Source: Metabacillus bambusae (GTDB taxonomy: Bacteria; Bacillota; Bacilli; Bacillales; Bacillaceae). From it: DNA of 64,000 nucleotides. Under the pieces are notes generated by a model, which had not been told where the DNA came from, ran no database searches, and saw only the letters and a program-made list of their open reading frames with translations. The position numbers and the translations under genes were made by a program. The stretch covers positions 348,491-412,490 of the forward strand of contig NZ_JAGDEL010000003.1 in the NCBI RefSeq assembly GCF_017497975.1, read 5' to 3'. Shown in pieces: positions 54,111-63,212 of the stretch. The stretch's first letter is position 1; the number at the start of each line of letters is the position of its first letter.

Positions 54111-54542
54111 TTATGGTTCCGATAGTATTAATTTCCTTATTTGATTTGTCGTTTTAGAAGATGTTAGGTAAGTTTCTCCTTCTCCAACCATATACATTAG
54201 GATACTTTCTTCGTTCTCCTCTCCTAACCATAAATGGATCGCATGAGTAGGAAGTGCCCCTTCATATTCAACCATTACATCATAGTCAGGATTCGCTTTA
54301 TTCACATCTGATTTCTGTTTCATTGCAGTTTTTATCGCTTTCTCAAACACATTAATTGATTGTCTATCATTAATGGAAAGGAAAATATCTTGATTCATCT
54401 CACCAACACCACTTGATTTGGCTATGATTATTTCTTTAACCTTTTCATCTAAAAGAATCATATGTTCTTGATTGTTTTGACAACCTACTAGAAAAATTAA
54501 ACCTAAAAGCGAAAGCAAAGAATATAAAGCTTTCAATGTCAT
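54111..54542 (-). CDS. Small lipoprotein (YhfM-like region)
   Basis: A 143-residue protein with a lipoprotein signal peptide: YSLLSLLGLIFLVGC, lipidated Cys at about residue 21. The mature part has a small alpha/beta pattern (INVFEKAIKTAMKQ, MVEYEGALPTHAIHLWLG, YLTSSKTTNQIRKL) like that of small Bacillus YhfM-type lipoproteins. The start is ATG 54542 or the TTG six bases later. First gene of the leftward cluster 54542-53374. Confidence 0.7.
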   Translation of the reverse strand: MTLKALYSLLSLLGLIFLVGCQNNQEHMILLDEKVKEIIIAKSSGVGEMNQDIFLSINDRQSINVFEKAIKTAMKQKSDVNKANPDYDVMVEYEGALPTHAIHLWLGEENEESILMYMVGEGETYLTSSKTTNQIRKLILSEP

Positions 54543-54602
54543 CTCCCCTTAAATGATGTTTCACTATCTATCTACGAAATACCGACTATTTTGACTTTTA
54601 TC

Positions 54603-54634
54603 AAAAAAGCGTTTCCACTCATAGTAGAAACGCC
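54603..54634 (-). terminator. Terminator reading leftward
   Basis: Arms GGCGTTTC and GGAAACGC with a ten-base loop, then TTTTTT. It ends whatever transcript comes from the degenerate region to the right. Confidence 0.85.
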
Positions 54635-54662
54635 ACCCTTACATAACACTGAATAAATTTAC

Positions 54663-55075
54663 TTATGTAATTTTCGGGAAAATGCCCTTTGTGATTTTTT
54701 CTAATATACGATTTAAAGTTAATATAGCGAACCACAATGTTATAATGACTACTGCGTATCGAATGATAAAATTTAAAATTCATTTTGAAAACGTTCAGTC
54801 AATAATGCACCACTGTAAAACATACAAATTCCAGCAATAAGTATAGTAGCTAAAAAGGACATTAAAACACCCATTTTTCGCATTTTGTTAAGTTTTGCGG
54901 AGGGTTTCACTGTGTTTTAATATAAAATAAATTACTACTCCTACACAACCAATTAATGAGAATATGTCATTCATTGGACTCCCACTTACCATTTTAAGTT
55001 TATCAATAAATGGTAATATCTTCAATTCTTTATCTATTTCTTCCTCTCGGGTAACTAATCTATTTCCATAAACTC
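54663..55075 (-). pseudogene. Degenerate small membrane-protein gene(s)
   Basis: Three overlapping minus-strand frames without good ribosome binding sites carry protein-like sequence. They read, in order: REEEIDKELKILPFIDKLKM and SPMNDIFSLIGCVGVVIYFI; then MRKMGVLMSFLATILIAGIC; then FIIRYAVVIITLWFAILTLN. Each has one hydrophobic helix. Together they look like one three-helix protein broken by frameshifts, or two small overlapping genes. Family unknown. Confidence 0.45.
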
Positions 55076-55391
55076 ATTATGTATCTCTTTATTTTTTATT
55101 CCTGATTTCCTTAATACCTTTTACATTACCGTCCTCATTTTTTCAATCGTGTGAGTAATCCTTCATATCCATTTCCAAGCATCCCTTATTCATACATGAT
55201 ACCTCCATTAATTTTTTGATAATAGGCAAAGCAATAAGCTCAGAGAACCTATCTCTGAGCTTTTACATTATTAAGCATATTCCCATTTAGGCACCTGATT
55301 ACTGAATAACCACCGATCCTTACTTGTCAGTAACCTTCGAATGATGTATTGAACTCTCATTCCTATTTTTTACTTTACAATACAGACTATG
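55076..55391. other. Intergenic region
   Basis: Contains the hairpin at 55235-55264 and scraps of minus-strand coding-like sequence without starts (for example KGIKEIRNKK near 55100). Nothing else is supported. Confidence 0.45.
55235..55264 (+). terminator. Symmetric hairpin, possible bidirectional terminator
   Basis: Perfect stem AAGCTCAGAG with CTCTGAGCTT, loop of seven. It lies about 130 bases past the stop of the leftward alkylation-repair gene; the T-rich tail is better on the plus strand. Confidence 0.6.
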
Positions 55392-56108
55392 CTAACACCT
55401 TACATATTTGCGTTTGAAACCAAGCTTCCCTCTGTCTAATTCCTTTTGAATATTTTCAGACGCAAGCAAGATACTGCTTTTTTTCTTGCCTCGTCTGATT
55501 TCGACTGGGCCTACTGCCTTAGCTGTTTCAACCGCCTTATTATGGAGCGGCAAATATGAAATTCCGACTGTGTAAATAAAATTATTCATAGCTGATTTCG
55601 TTCGATCAGGAGAATCGTGAATCGTATTTTCCACCCGATCGAGCATACTGGCAATTTTGCTTTCACTAAATTCAACGTCTGGGCGATTACCCAAAAGCCA
55701 GTAGTAACAGCTCCAGCCTGCCGACATTCTAAGTTCTTCACCGCTTGCGATCCATTTATCGGCAACGCTTTGCCCAAAATCGGTTTCTGCCAAAGTTACT
55801 GCAACCACAAAATCTGACAGCATATAAAAATACGCAGCATCCATCCAACGCTCAAAATCCACTTCAGTCATTGTCTTTGGGTCCGCGATGATGCCGGCAA
55901 AATACATAGCATCGTAGTTCCCAGTGGCGTAAAGCTTATCGGCTAAAGGCTGATTTTTCTTGATTTTCTTTGACAGCGGCTTCATTGCTCCAGTAGCCAC
56001 TCCAAAAAGCGGCTCGTGTGCTCCATTGCTTATGTAAGTCTTTTTCAGTCGTTCCTTTCCGAGCGCTTCCAGTTCCTGCATAACCATTTCGAACTCCAAC
56101 TTTTTCAC
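55392..56108 (-). CDS. DNA alkylation repair protein, AlkD-like (ALK/HEAT repeats)
   Basis: A 238-residue helical protein of the DNA_alkylation family. Typical elements are MQELEALGKERLKKTYISNG and EPLFGVATGAMKPLSKKI at the N-terminus, then HEAT-like pairs (LADKLYATGNYDAMYFAGII, YFYMLSDFVVAVTLAE). Known AlkD proteins remove 3- and 7-alkylpurines without base flipping; others in this broad family lack activity, so repair function is likely but not certain. The start is GTG 56108 or the TTG at 56099. Confidence 0.75.
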   Translation of the reverse strand: MKKLEFEMVMQELEALGKERLKKTYISNGAHEPLFGVATGAMKPLSKKIKKNQPLADKLYATGNYDAMYFAGIIADPKTMTEVDFERWMDAAYFYMLSDFVVAVTLAETDFGQSVADKWIASGEELRMSAGWSCYYWLLGNRPDVEFSESKIASMLDRVENTIHDSPDRTKSAMNNFIYTVGISYLPLHNKAVETAKAVGPVEIRRGKKKSSILLASENIQKELDRGKLGFKRKYVRC

Positions 56109-56528
56109 TTCCTTTTTTTATAATCATACCACTAAATTATTACCAACTTGTTTATATTCTTTATCGAGCAATGATTTATAACTTGATGAAAAAGATAAAT
56201 AGCAGCTTGCCATTCCAGAGAAGATAATTCACTGTGTACTCTTGGTACTATTAAACCTGATCCCAATAAAACTTCTTAAGGTTTTTGAACGAGTAATAAA
56301 TATTCATTACTGAGAACGACACTTTGTTCTGTATCTGAAATCAGGAAAACAGAAAGAACAGCCCATATATTTTAACGGGTATTGATACCTGTCACAAAAC
56401 CTTAATTTACTTAAAAATATGTATAACTAATTGCACCGTATTTTGAGTTGCTTTTTGTATTTACCAACAAAAAAAGTACATTTCTTTAAATTGAGCTTTT
56501 TTCTAATGTATATCTTTAGTATCTTCTT
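56109..56528. other. Intergenic region
   Basis: AT-rich spacer of about 420 bases between the alkylation-repair gene and the first palindromic repeat. No gene or RNA feature is seen. Confidence 0.5.
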
Positions 56529-56557
56529 AAACTAAAGCTACCCGTTAGCGTTCATTA
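56529..56557. repeat. Palindromic repeat unit, copy 1 (half element)
   Basis: AACTAAAGCTACCCGTTAGC followed by GTTCATTAA. It shares the framework ACTAAAGCnnCCGTTAGTTGAACAA with sites at 57938, 59144 and 59371, all in the same orientation. It overlaps the last codon of the leftward gene 56555-57754. Confidence 0.6.
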
Positions 56558-57754
56558 AGTATCATGACCGTATAAAATTTCATTTATATTAAAACGATAT
56601 TCTGATGGTAATTTATCTATTTCACGGGAAACCTCTGCCCTTAGACTATTTCTACCCTTTATAACAATTTCATTTTTCTTTAATTGTATTTTACCGATAC
56701 TATAAGGTGCATAATAAATGTCCAACTTATCTATAGTCCTAATTCCAGTTGAATTTGTTTTAAAATCTGTTAGTCTTAGTTTAAATTCAGCTTTAGTAAG
56801 ATAACTTTGCGGTACCTTGTACATGACTTCGGCAAGATAATTATTGTTTTGGGCAGTTGAATAAATTAGTTCTATATCAATACCATTTTTATCTATATAC
56901 TCTATTACACTCTCAATTTTTTCTAATTCTAAATGGTCAAAATCAGCAATCATTCTTAGTCCTTCACACATTGAATGAAACACCATATTAGCTTTACCTT
57001 TGTCATCTGCTTGATTATACTCAGATAAATTCAACGTAGAGTATGTGTATTTAAAAAATTCATCAATTGCTATTGATTGTTTTGCTTGTTCCATTGTTTC
57101 ACCAATACTGAAATAAATCTCTTCGTAGTCAGGGGATTTTACTTCGGCTCTTCTTAATAAATTACTAAAAAGTTGAGAGTATATATAATCGTAAGGTGCT
57201 AATGTATTCTTTTCAAAATGGTCATATAATCTAACACCAATTATTCGTTTCAACAGTGGTCTTCGGTTTATCTTGGAAAAATATATCAAGCTATCAACAC
57301 GCTTGACAGTATTCACATATTTAATCTTGTTTTCTTTTTTCGCATAACTTTTTAACTCTTCATTAGTTTGTGGAGCCTTACTAATAATAGTATTAATGCT
57401 ATTCAATAATTTATCTTTATTAAAATCCATTTCTTCTTTAACCTCTATTTGTGAAACCATGTTTATAACATCTATAACTTTCAATAATCCATGTTGAAAA
57501 TCGGTAATGTTTAACTTCATATTGTTAGTAAAATTCCCCTTAATTTCAACTTCTGCAATGATTTTATAAAGTGATTTTAATTTAAACTTCTTCTTTGGTG
57601 GTGCATTGTTTATAAAACGAATTAATATGCTTTCAAATGTTTGTCCATGAAAATCTCCAATTAAATGTTCATTTAGAAATGTATCCAGTATACTTAATGA
57701 TTTATTTATCTCTTCCTTGGTACTAAAATCTTTATATTCAATCAAAAATCGCAT
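56555..57754 (-). CDS. Hypothetical protein (399 aa), unrecognised
   Basis: A 399-residue soluble protein with AAGGGAG before its ATG. It is rich in Lys, Ile and Asn and looks mostly helical in the middle (MEQAKQSIAIDEFFKYTYST, HSMCEGLRMIADFDHLELEK) with beta-rich ends (YAPYSIGKIQLKKNEIVIKG). No catalytic motif or known domain was recognised. The codon composition is even more AT-rich than neighbours, as in phage or island genes. It is a single-gene unit bounded by repeat elements, ending inside copy 1 and starting 124 bases left of copy 2. Confidence 0.65.
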   Translation of the reverse strand: MRFLIEYKDFSTKEEINKSLSILDTFLNEHLIGDFHGQTFESILIRFINNAPPKKKFKLKSLYKIIAEVEIKGNFTNNMKLNITDFQHGLLKVIDVINMVSQIEVKEEMDFNKDKLLNSINTIISKAPQTNEELKSYAKKENKIKYVNTVKRVDSLIYFSKINRRPLLKRIIGVRLYDHFEKNTLAPYDYIYSQLFSNLLRRAEVKSPDYEEIYFSIGETMEQAKQSIAIDEFFKYTYSTLNLSEYNQADDKGKANMVFHSMCEGLRMIADFDHLELEKIESVIEYIDKNGIDIELIYSTAQNNNYLAEVMYKVPQSYLTKAEFKLRLTDFKTNSTGIRTIDKLDIYYAPYSIGKIQLKKNEIVIKGRNSLRAEVSREIDKLPSEYRFNINEILYGHDT

Positions 57755-57877
57755 AAGTAACTCCCTTGTAATAAATTACCTCTTATAGTTATTTTTTCAA
57801 TAATCCTTCTAAACAAAGTAAATCATGAATTATTCCACTTTGATAAATTCAATATCAAATTCAGCTATTCCTTCTAC

Positions 57878-57964
57878 AACTAAACTGCCCAGTTTGTTCA
57901 ATAAGAAAAGGAGGTGCAGCAGCTACCCCCATTGTTAAGCTAAAGTTCCCGGTAGTCGAATAAG
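57878..57964. repeat. Palindromic repeat unit, copy 2 (full, about 87 bp) with terminator core
   Basis: Left motif AACTAAACTGCCCAGTTTGT, then a G/C-rich hairpin GGAGGTgcagcAGCTACCCCC, then right motif GCTAAAGTTCCCGGTAGT. It is homologous along its length to copy 3 at 59081-59163. The hairpin followed leftward by TTTTCTTATT should terminate the leftward gene 58000-58941. Confidence 0.7.
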
Positions 57965-57999
57965 AACAAATGGATTACATTATCCGTTTGTGAAAAGTA

Positions 58000-58941
58000 T
58001 TAGTCCTTATCTCCAAAGTCAATCATCACACCAACAACCTCTTTAGAAATGTTATATTTTACTTTCACCTCATACATTCCGTCGCCATAACCAGACATTG
58101 AAATCGCACCACCTGGAACAACTCCCCCTTGTGCATCTGAAGCAACCATATCACAACATGCAACATAATATTTTAATCCAACTTCTTCAATCTCTATGTC
58201 ATAAACATTTTTCACTTCATATTGGATGACTTCATCTCTACCGAATCCTGCAAGATCAAAGATTCCAGCTTGTGCAGAGTCAACGGCAATCGGTTTATCG
58301 CAAACATGCCATTTTCCACTTGGTTTCTTTTCTCCGTAAAATACAAGTAAACTTTCCACCACTTCTTCATCAGAGTAAGTGATAGATGCCGTCCAATTTC
58401 CATTTTTCACATTTGAAAGTATAATTTGCAGGTCTTCTTCTTCATCCACCTGATAACATGGATCAGTAACGATTACCTTTCCACTTTCAACTGTGAAAGT
58501 ACCAACTGTTTTGGGCTTATTAGTATTCACTTTCGGCACATACCAATCAATAAATTGGCTTAATGTTGATGCTTTACAATCACTTATCCCCGTTTTTTCA
58601 TTCCAAAGAAAGATTAGTTCCTGCATAAATCTTTTTCTAATGCGGTAGCAAAGTTTATCACCATTGATGTTTTCACCTATACAAATCATTTCATTTGGTA
58701 CGTCTTTCGGTCTGTTATCTCGATTTTGTTTTATAATATCAATTGTTAAAGTTGATTGTTTATTAGTTAGAATAGGGAACAAAATCCAATCACCAAATTT
58801 TGCTCCATTCGTTTCTAAAAAAAGTTCCTTGTATTCATCTGGAAAAATAGCACCAAGTGCTTTTTCTGTTTTTTTTAAATCGAGTAACGACACACCAGCC
58901 ACTTTCGAACTCGAATTAATCATGTTTATTACTTTCTTCAT
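58000..58941 (-). CDS. SMI1/KNR4 - DUF4241 two-domain protein, immunity-like
   Basis: About 313 residues from the ATG at 58941 with GGAGGAAG upstream. Residues 1-135 match the SMI1/KNR4 superfamily (FPDEYKELFLETNGAKFGDW, the diagnostic P-x-x-Y...NG turn). Residues 145-310 match DUF4241 (GTFTVESGKVIVTDPCY, DSAQAGIFDLAGFG, YGDGMYEVKV). Known: SMI1/KNR4 proteins are a major class of immunity proteins of polymorphic toxin systems, and DUF4241 often accompanies them. No toxin is visible nearby. The gene is flanked by copies 2 and 3 of the palindromic repeat. Confidence 0.85.
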   Translation of the reverse strand: MKKVINMINSSSKVAGVSLLDLKKTEKALGAIFPDEYKELFLETNGAKFGDWILFPILTNKQSTLTIDIIKQNRDNRPKDVPNEMICIGENINGDKLCYRIRKRFMQELIFLWNEKTGISDCKASTLSQFIDWYVPKVNTNKPKTVGTFTVESGKVIVTDPCYQVDEEEDLQIILSNVKNGNWTASITYSDEEVVESLLVFYGEKKPSGKWHVCDKPIAVDSAQAGIFDLAGFGRDEVIQYEVKNVYDIEIEEVGLKYYVACCDMVASDAQGGVVPGGAISMSGYGDGMYEVKVKYNISKEVVGVMIDFGDKD

Positions 58942-58976
58942 TTCTTCCTCCATGATACTTTCGGATTATTATGACA

Positions 58977-59004
58977 TACTTAATTGCAAATACTTAATTG
59001 CAAA
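58977..59004. repeat. Tandem duplication of a 14-base unit
   Basis: TACTTAATTGCAAA occurs twice in direct succession, in the promoter region of the SMI1-DUF4241 gene. It could be slippage or a regulator site. Confidence 0.8.
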
Positions 59005-59080
59005 TTAACTATGAGTATTTTCGATATTTATTAATAAAAACCCTTTATTTATTCAATAAAATAAATGTCATCTCTTCTTC

Positions 59081-59163
59081 AACTAAACTGCCGTTAGCTC
59101 AATAAAAAAGAGGTTACCGCGGCAACCCTCATATTAACCTCTTGCACCCGTTAGTGGAACAAC
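59081..59163. repeat. Palindromic repeat unit, copy 3 (full, about 83 bp) with terminator core
   Basis: Left motif AACTAAACTGCCGTTAGCTC, hairpin GAGGTTACCGCGGCAACCCTC-like (arms GAGGTTaCC and GGcAACCCTC region), right motif GCACCCGTTAGTGGAACAAC. Leftward the hairpin is followed by TTTTTT, so it is also a terminator. It ends 10 bases before the acetyltransferase remnant. Confidence 0.7.
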
Positions 59164-59172
59164 AAAACCAAT

Positions 59173-59310
59173 CTATCTATGTAAAATAATCTGGTCTGTT
59201 TCTTTAAATCCTATTGATTTGTATATTTTTTTTGCATTATCACTGGCTAATAAACGGATTGTATTGATTTCTTTTTTTGAAAACCAATCCCTTTTTGGAA
59301 ATCCTTTATT
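59173..59310 (-). pseudogene. C-terminal remnant of a GNAT acetyltransferase gene
   Basis: Minus-strand frame with INTIRLLASDNAKKIYKSIG then FKETDQIILHR and a stop. The LxASDxAxxIYxxxGF block is the end of a GNAT domain. Everything before it is missing, and the bases to the right form a terminator hairpin, so the upstream part of the frame is not coding. Confidence 0.65.
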
Positions 59311-59340
59311 AAACAATTCTGATACTTTAATTGAAGAAGA

Positions 59341-59398
59341 AAAAAGGATTGCACTAAGCAATCCTTTTTAAACTAAAGCATCCGTTAGTTGAACAATG
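59341..59398. repeat. Palindromic repeat unit, copy 4 (terminator plus right motif)
   Basis: Hairpin with arms AAAAGGATTGC and GCAATCCTTTTT (a strong, potentially bidirectional terminator), followed by AACTAAAGCATCCGTTAGTT and GAACAA. The latter is itself an inverted repeat (AACTAA...TTAGTT). Confidence 0.7.
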
Positions 59399-59505
59399 AC
59401 ATCAAACAAATAAGGTTTATGTTCAATTAATAACATGATTTATATATAATACAATGTAAGAATAACATGTTCAGAACTTATCATAATCAGAAAGGTGATA
59501 ATAAA

Positions 59506-60138
59506 ATGGAAAACTTTTATTTGTTTGTTCTTATGTGCATTTTTCTAATTATTTTACCCGGTCCCGATACTGCAATTACTACAAAAAATACTGTCACCGT
59601 TGGGAAAATCGGGGGGCTTAAAACAGCTTTAGGTACTTGTTGTGCCCTTCTTATCCATACTTCTGCTGCTGTATTAGGACTTTCAGCCATCATTGTGAAA
59701 TCAGCGTTATTATTTTCTGTCTTCAAATACGTAGGTGCTGTTTACTTAATTTATCTGGGTGTTAAGACATTATGGTCTTTGAAGAAAAAGGAAGAAGCAG
59801 CAAGCGTTAAGGTGATGACAAAAAGCCAGTTTGTAAACACATCTTGTTTTAAGCAAGGGTTTCTTACAAATATCCTAAATCCCAAAGTTGCTGTCTTTTT
59901 CTTAACCTTTTTGCCTCAATTCGTGGACTCTGGAATCAATACCTTTTTACCGTTTCTTATAATGGGTATCACTTATACTGTACTGACTGCCGTGTGGTTT
60001 TTACTTTATGTTTATTTAATTAATCAGATTAGTGCTTTTATGAAAAAACCTAAAACACAAAATATTATTGAAGGAATCACTGGTACAATACTGATAGGTT
60101 TTGGTATCAAACTAGCTCTTGAGAAGACTCATAATTAG
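59506..60138 (+). CDS. LysE/RhtB-family amino-acid exporter
   Basis: About 210 residues from the ATG at 59506 with AAAGGTG upstream. The N-terminus FYLFVLMCIFLIILPGPDTA carries the family's PGPD(T/N) motif, and GxxxGLKTALGTCCALLIHT follows. The central FKQGFLTNILNPKVAVFFL is the conserved segment after the cytoplasmic loop. Six membrane helices are expected. It exports an amino acid or derivative. A scrap of a second LysE gene lies directly downstream. Confidence 0.9.
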   Translation: MENFYLFVLMCIFLIILPGPDTAITTKNTVTVGKIGGLKTALGTCCALLIHTSAAVLGLSAIIVKSALLFSVFKYVGAVYLIYLGVKTLWSLKKKEEAASVKVMTKSQFVNTSCFKQGFLTNILNPKVAVFFLTFLPQFVDSGINTFLPFLIMGITYTVLTAVWFLLYVYLINQISAFMKKPKTQNIIEGITGTILIGFGIKLALEKTHN

Positions 60139-60147
60139 ATTATTTTT

Positions 60148-60186
60148 AGACCCCTGATTTCCCTAAATCGAAGGGTCTTAATTTTT
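60148..60186 (+). terminator. Terminator downstream of the LysE-type gene
   Basis: Arms AGACCC and GGGTCT with an extended, partly paired loop (GATTT...AAATC), followed by TTAATTTTT. Confidence 0.75.
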
Positions 60187-60218
60187 GCCGGAATTAAGGG
60201 TACTGGAACGATTAAAGT

Positions 60219-60375
60219 TTTAGACAAGGATTTATCACTGCTATCTTAAATACAAAAACAACTGTATTTTCCCTTAGTTTTCTACCTCAATTTATTGTGA
60301 GCGATCAAAGTCATTTCTTCCAATTCCTTTTGTTCGGACTCACATTTACGGTTTTGACAGCTTTGTGGTTTACTA
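60219..60375 (+). pseudogene. Fragment of a second LysE-family exporter gene
   Basis: An open stretch reads FRQGFITAILNTKTTVFSLS followed by FLPQFIVSDQSHFFQFLLFG and LTFTVLTALWFT. It lines up with residues about 118-175 of the intact exporter just upstream but is clearly diverged, so it is an old paralogue or a different family member rather than a recent duplication. Start and end are lost, and the tail overlaps the end of paiB. Confidence 0.8.
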
Positions 60376-60382
60376 ATGACTT

Positions 60383-61000
60383 TTATTTGCATTTTTGTAG
60401 ATTTTTCTTCATAAGAGAAGCTACTTGTATATTATCTTGTTGAGAAGTGTTTTCTAGATGCTTAATAATTAATTCTTGTCGTTCCACAGGATGATTTTGA
60501 CTTAATTTAGCTTTTGCTTCAATTTTTGTGATTTTTATTCTGAACGCTACAATTCCTTTACTCATTCCTTCGATAAAACTAGGTTCAACATCATTTAAAT
60601 TGTATGGACTATCAGGACTTTCATATTTATTTACCGAGTCATTTAAAGAATCGAATATTACTTTTCTATCTTCGACAATCTCCATCTTTCCATATAAATG
60701 GATAGAAACATAATTCCAAGTAGGTACTGCTTTAGTTGTTTCGTACCAAGTAGGTGAAATATAGCAGTGGGGACCTTGAAAAACCGCAAGGACTTGTTGG
60801 TTTTCAGCATCCTTCCATTGTTCGTTCGGACGTGCAAAATGACCATATAAAGCATTATCAGATTTATTTAACATCAGTGGAAGATGAGTAGCGTAGGGTT
60901 CTCCTTTATGCTGAGAAAATAAGGTTGCAAAGCCATATTTTTCGATAAAATCATAAATTACTACTTCATCATCAATTTTAAAATGTTTAGGTATATACAT
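60383..61000 (-). CDS. paiB: PaiB-like FMN-binding negative transcriptional regulator
   Basis: A 205-residue protein with AAAGGTGG before its ATG. PaiB family features are MYIPKHFKIDDEVVIYDFIE, YGFATLFSQHKGEPYATHLP, LYGHFARPNEQWKD, VLAVFQGPHCYISPTWYE and PTWNYVSIHLYGK. Known: in B. subtilis, paiA and paiB together act negatively on sporulation and protease genes; PaiB has a flavin-binding split-barrel fold. It lies 23 bases downstream of paiA in the same direction, as in B. subtilis. Confidence 0.9.
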   Translation of the reverse strand: MYIPKHFKIDDEVVIYDFIEKYGFATLFSQHKGEPYATHLPLMLNKSDNALYGHFARPNEQWKDAENQQVLAVFQGPHCYISPTWYETTKAVPTWNYVSIHLYGKMEIVEDRKVIFDSLNDSVNKYESPDSPYNLNDVEPSFIEGMSKGIVAFRIKITKIEAKAKLSQNHPVERQELIIKHLENTSQQDNIQVASLMKKNLQKCK

Positions 61001-61023
61001 AATAATCCACCTTTCAAAAAAAG

Positions 61024-62014
<991 letters not shown>

Positions 62015-62040
62015 AATTAACTCCTTAGAACATTTTTTTA

Positions 62041-62055
62041 TTGTAAATGCAACAA
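62041..62055. promoter_or_regulatory. MarR-type operator, proximal
   Basis: TTGTAAATGCAACAA, an imperfect version of the palindrome 44 bases further upstream. It lies 27 bases before the marR start. Confidence 0.65.
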
Positions 62056-62084
62056 AAATGGCATATATTAAATTTAACCTAGCT

Positions 62085-62102
62085 TTGTTGCATTTGCAAC
62101 AA
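62085..62102. promoter_or_regulatory. MarR-type operator, distal
   Basis: TTGTTGCATTTGCAACAA: perfect eight-base arms around two central bases. The size and symmetry fit MarR-family sites. The two sites probably bracket the marR-paiAB promoter. Confidence 0.75.
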
Positions 62103-62312
62103 AAAATAATGATAAAAAGGTCTAGTAAAGTGAAATATCTTTTTTATGTATTTGGAATTTAAATATTAACCCTTGGTATTTATTTCACTATACAATCAAA
62201 CCTTGGAACTTCACCTATTGATGCACTTTTGGTAGGACTGTCCCTTTAATCTCGACTTTAATGAATGGAAGAATTGCTGAGCTTCACTTTTATGTTGAAA
62301 ACAATAAACAAG

Positions 62313-62600
62313 GCAAGTAGACCACTGGAACCTCCCCAGTAGTCTCTATCAGAACCAGACGTGATCCTCTCTGCTTATCCGGATCCCATTATTCAGCCGA
62401 AGTCTTAATACCTATATCCCAGAGTTTAAAGAGTTTGGGATTCTGTTTCACAATTCTAACCAAGAAATGTTCTGCCTTTTTCTTGTGACGAGCTAGTTTT
62501 TTATATTTTCTTTTGCCCATATAATTAAAGCTTTATTTATATGCCATAACGAGGAGTACATTTCAAATTTGTAGAACTTTCCATAACCATAAGTTGAATA
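62313..62600 (-). mobile_element. Group II intron remnant (3' end: maturase C-terminus, domains V and VI)
   Basis: Leftward from about 62600 a broken frame reads SLWHINKALIIWA, then after a one-base shift KRKYKKLARHKKKAEHFLVR and KQNPKLFKLWDIG with a stop at 62389. This is the C-terminal end of an intron-encoded reverse transcriptase/maturase. It is followed by a domain V-like hairpin (GATCCGGATAAG...CACGTCTGGTTC) and a domain VI-like hairpin (CTACTGGGG...CCAGTGG) ending CTACTTGCC near 62313. The rest of the intron is absent. It appears to be a different intron type from the remnant at 7.7-8.4 kb. Confidence 0.7.
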
Positions 62601-62647
62601 ACATTTTAACACTCTTGCAAAGAAAAATATGGCGATACAACTTTTAT

Positions 62648-63142
62648 TTAAGAATTTTGCCTAATCGTTTCTTCTACGTAAATGAGAAAATTACTGTATG
62701 GGGAGTTTCCTTTCAAGAACTGCGATACCACATCCAAAGGTAATATCACTATATCCCACTTTTTAGAATAGAGAACACTCTGTGTTTTGGTATTACTATA
62801 CACTCGATCATCAAGATTGGGAGAATAATTGTGTACAGAATCAGACTCATACCAGTAAAAGTCATGCTTAATATTACTTTTGATAACCTCTCCAATATAA
62901 GCACCTATACGAACCACAAAATTATCAAAATGCTTATTCAACAGTTCAATACCAAATTCCGTATTCATTAATCTTTTTGTATATATATCAATATAACGAA
63001 CGCTTTCAATAGTGAAATCTAAATTTCTTTTAGTAAGGTTCTCTTTATCCCAGGAATCATCTGATACATCCTGATACATTAATTTTGCAATGCCATTTAA
63101 ATCATCTTTTTTTAATTTTGCTCTATTTAAGAAACCAAACAT
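62648..63142 (-). CDS. Hypothetical protein (about 164 aa)
   Basis: The ATG at 63142 has AAGGAG 12 bases upstream; a TTG at 63166 lacks any site. The product is soluble, with FGFLNRAKLKKDDLNGIAKL, RRLMNTEFGIELLNKHFDNF-like helices and a C-terminal beta region KKWDIVILPLDVVSQFLKGN. It recalls small Bacillus immunity-type proteins but no family was recognised. It sits between an intron remnant and a repeat-like motif at 63213-63236. Confidence 0.55.
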   Translation of the reverse strand: MFGFLNRAKLKKDDLNGIAKLMYQDVSDDSWDKENLTKRNLDFTIESVRYIDIYTKRLMNTEFGIELLNKHFDNFVVRIGAYIGEVIKSNIKHDFYWYESDSVHNYSPNLDDRVYSNTKTQSVLYSKKWDIVILPLDVVSQFLKGNSPYSNFLIYVEETIRQNS

Positions 63143-63212
63143 ACGATGAAATTTCTCCTTATTCAATTGTTTATTATTACAGCTATGCTAATTATATCTT
63201 TTCTTACACTGA

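Noticed and set aside
59173..59361. Intact small gene of 62 codons
   Set aside because: The first 17 codons are the terminator hairpin of repeat copy 4 and there is no ribosome binding site; only the acetyltransferase tail is biologically meaningful.
56529..59398. Integron attC sites
   Set aside because: The CCGTTAG and AACTAAA motifs superficially recall attC core sites, but GTTRRRY and RYYYAAC are not satisfied, and no integrase is visible. Kept as a repeat array of unknown mechanism instead.
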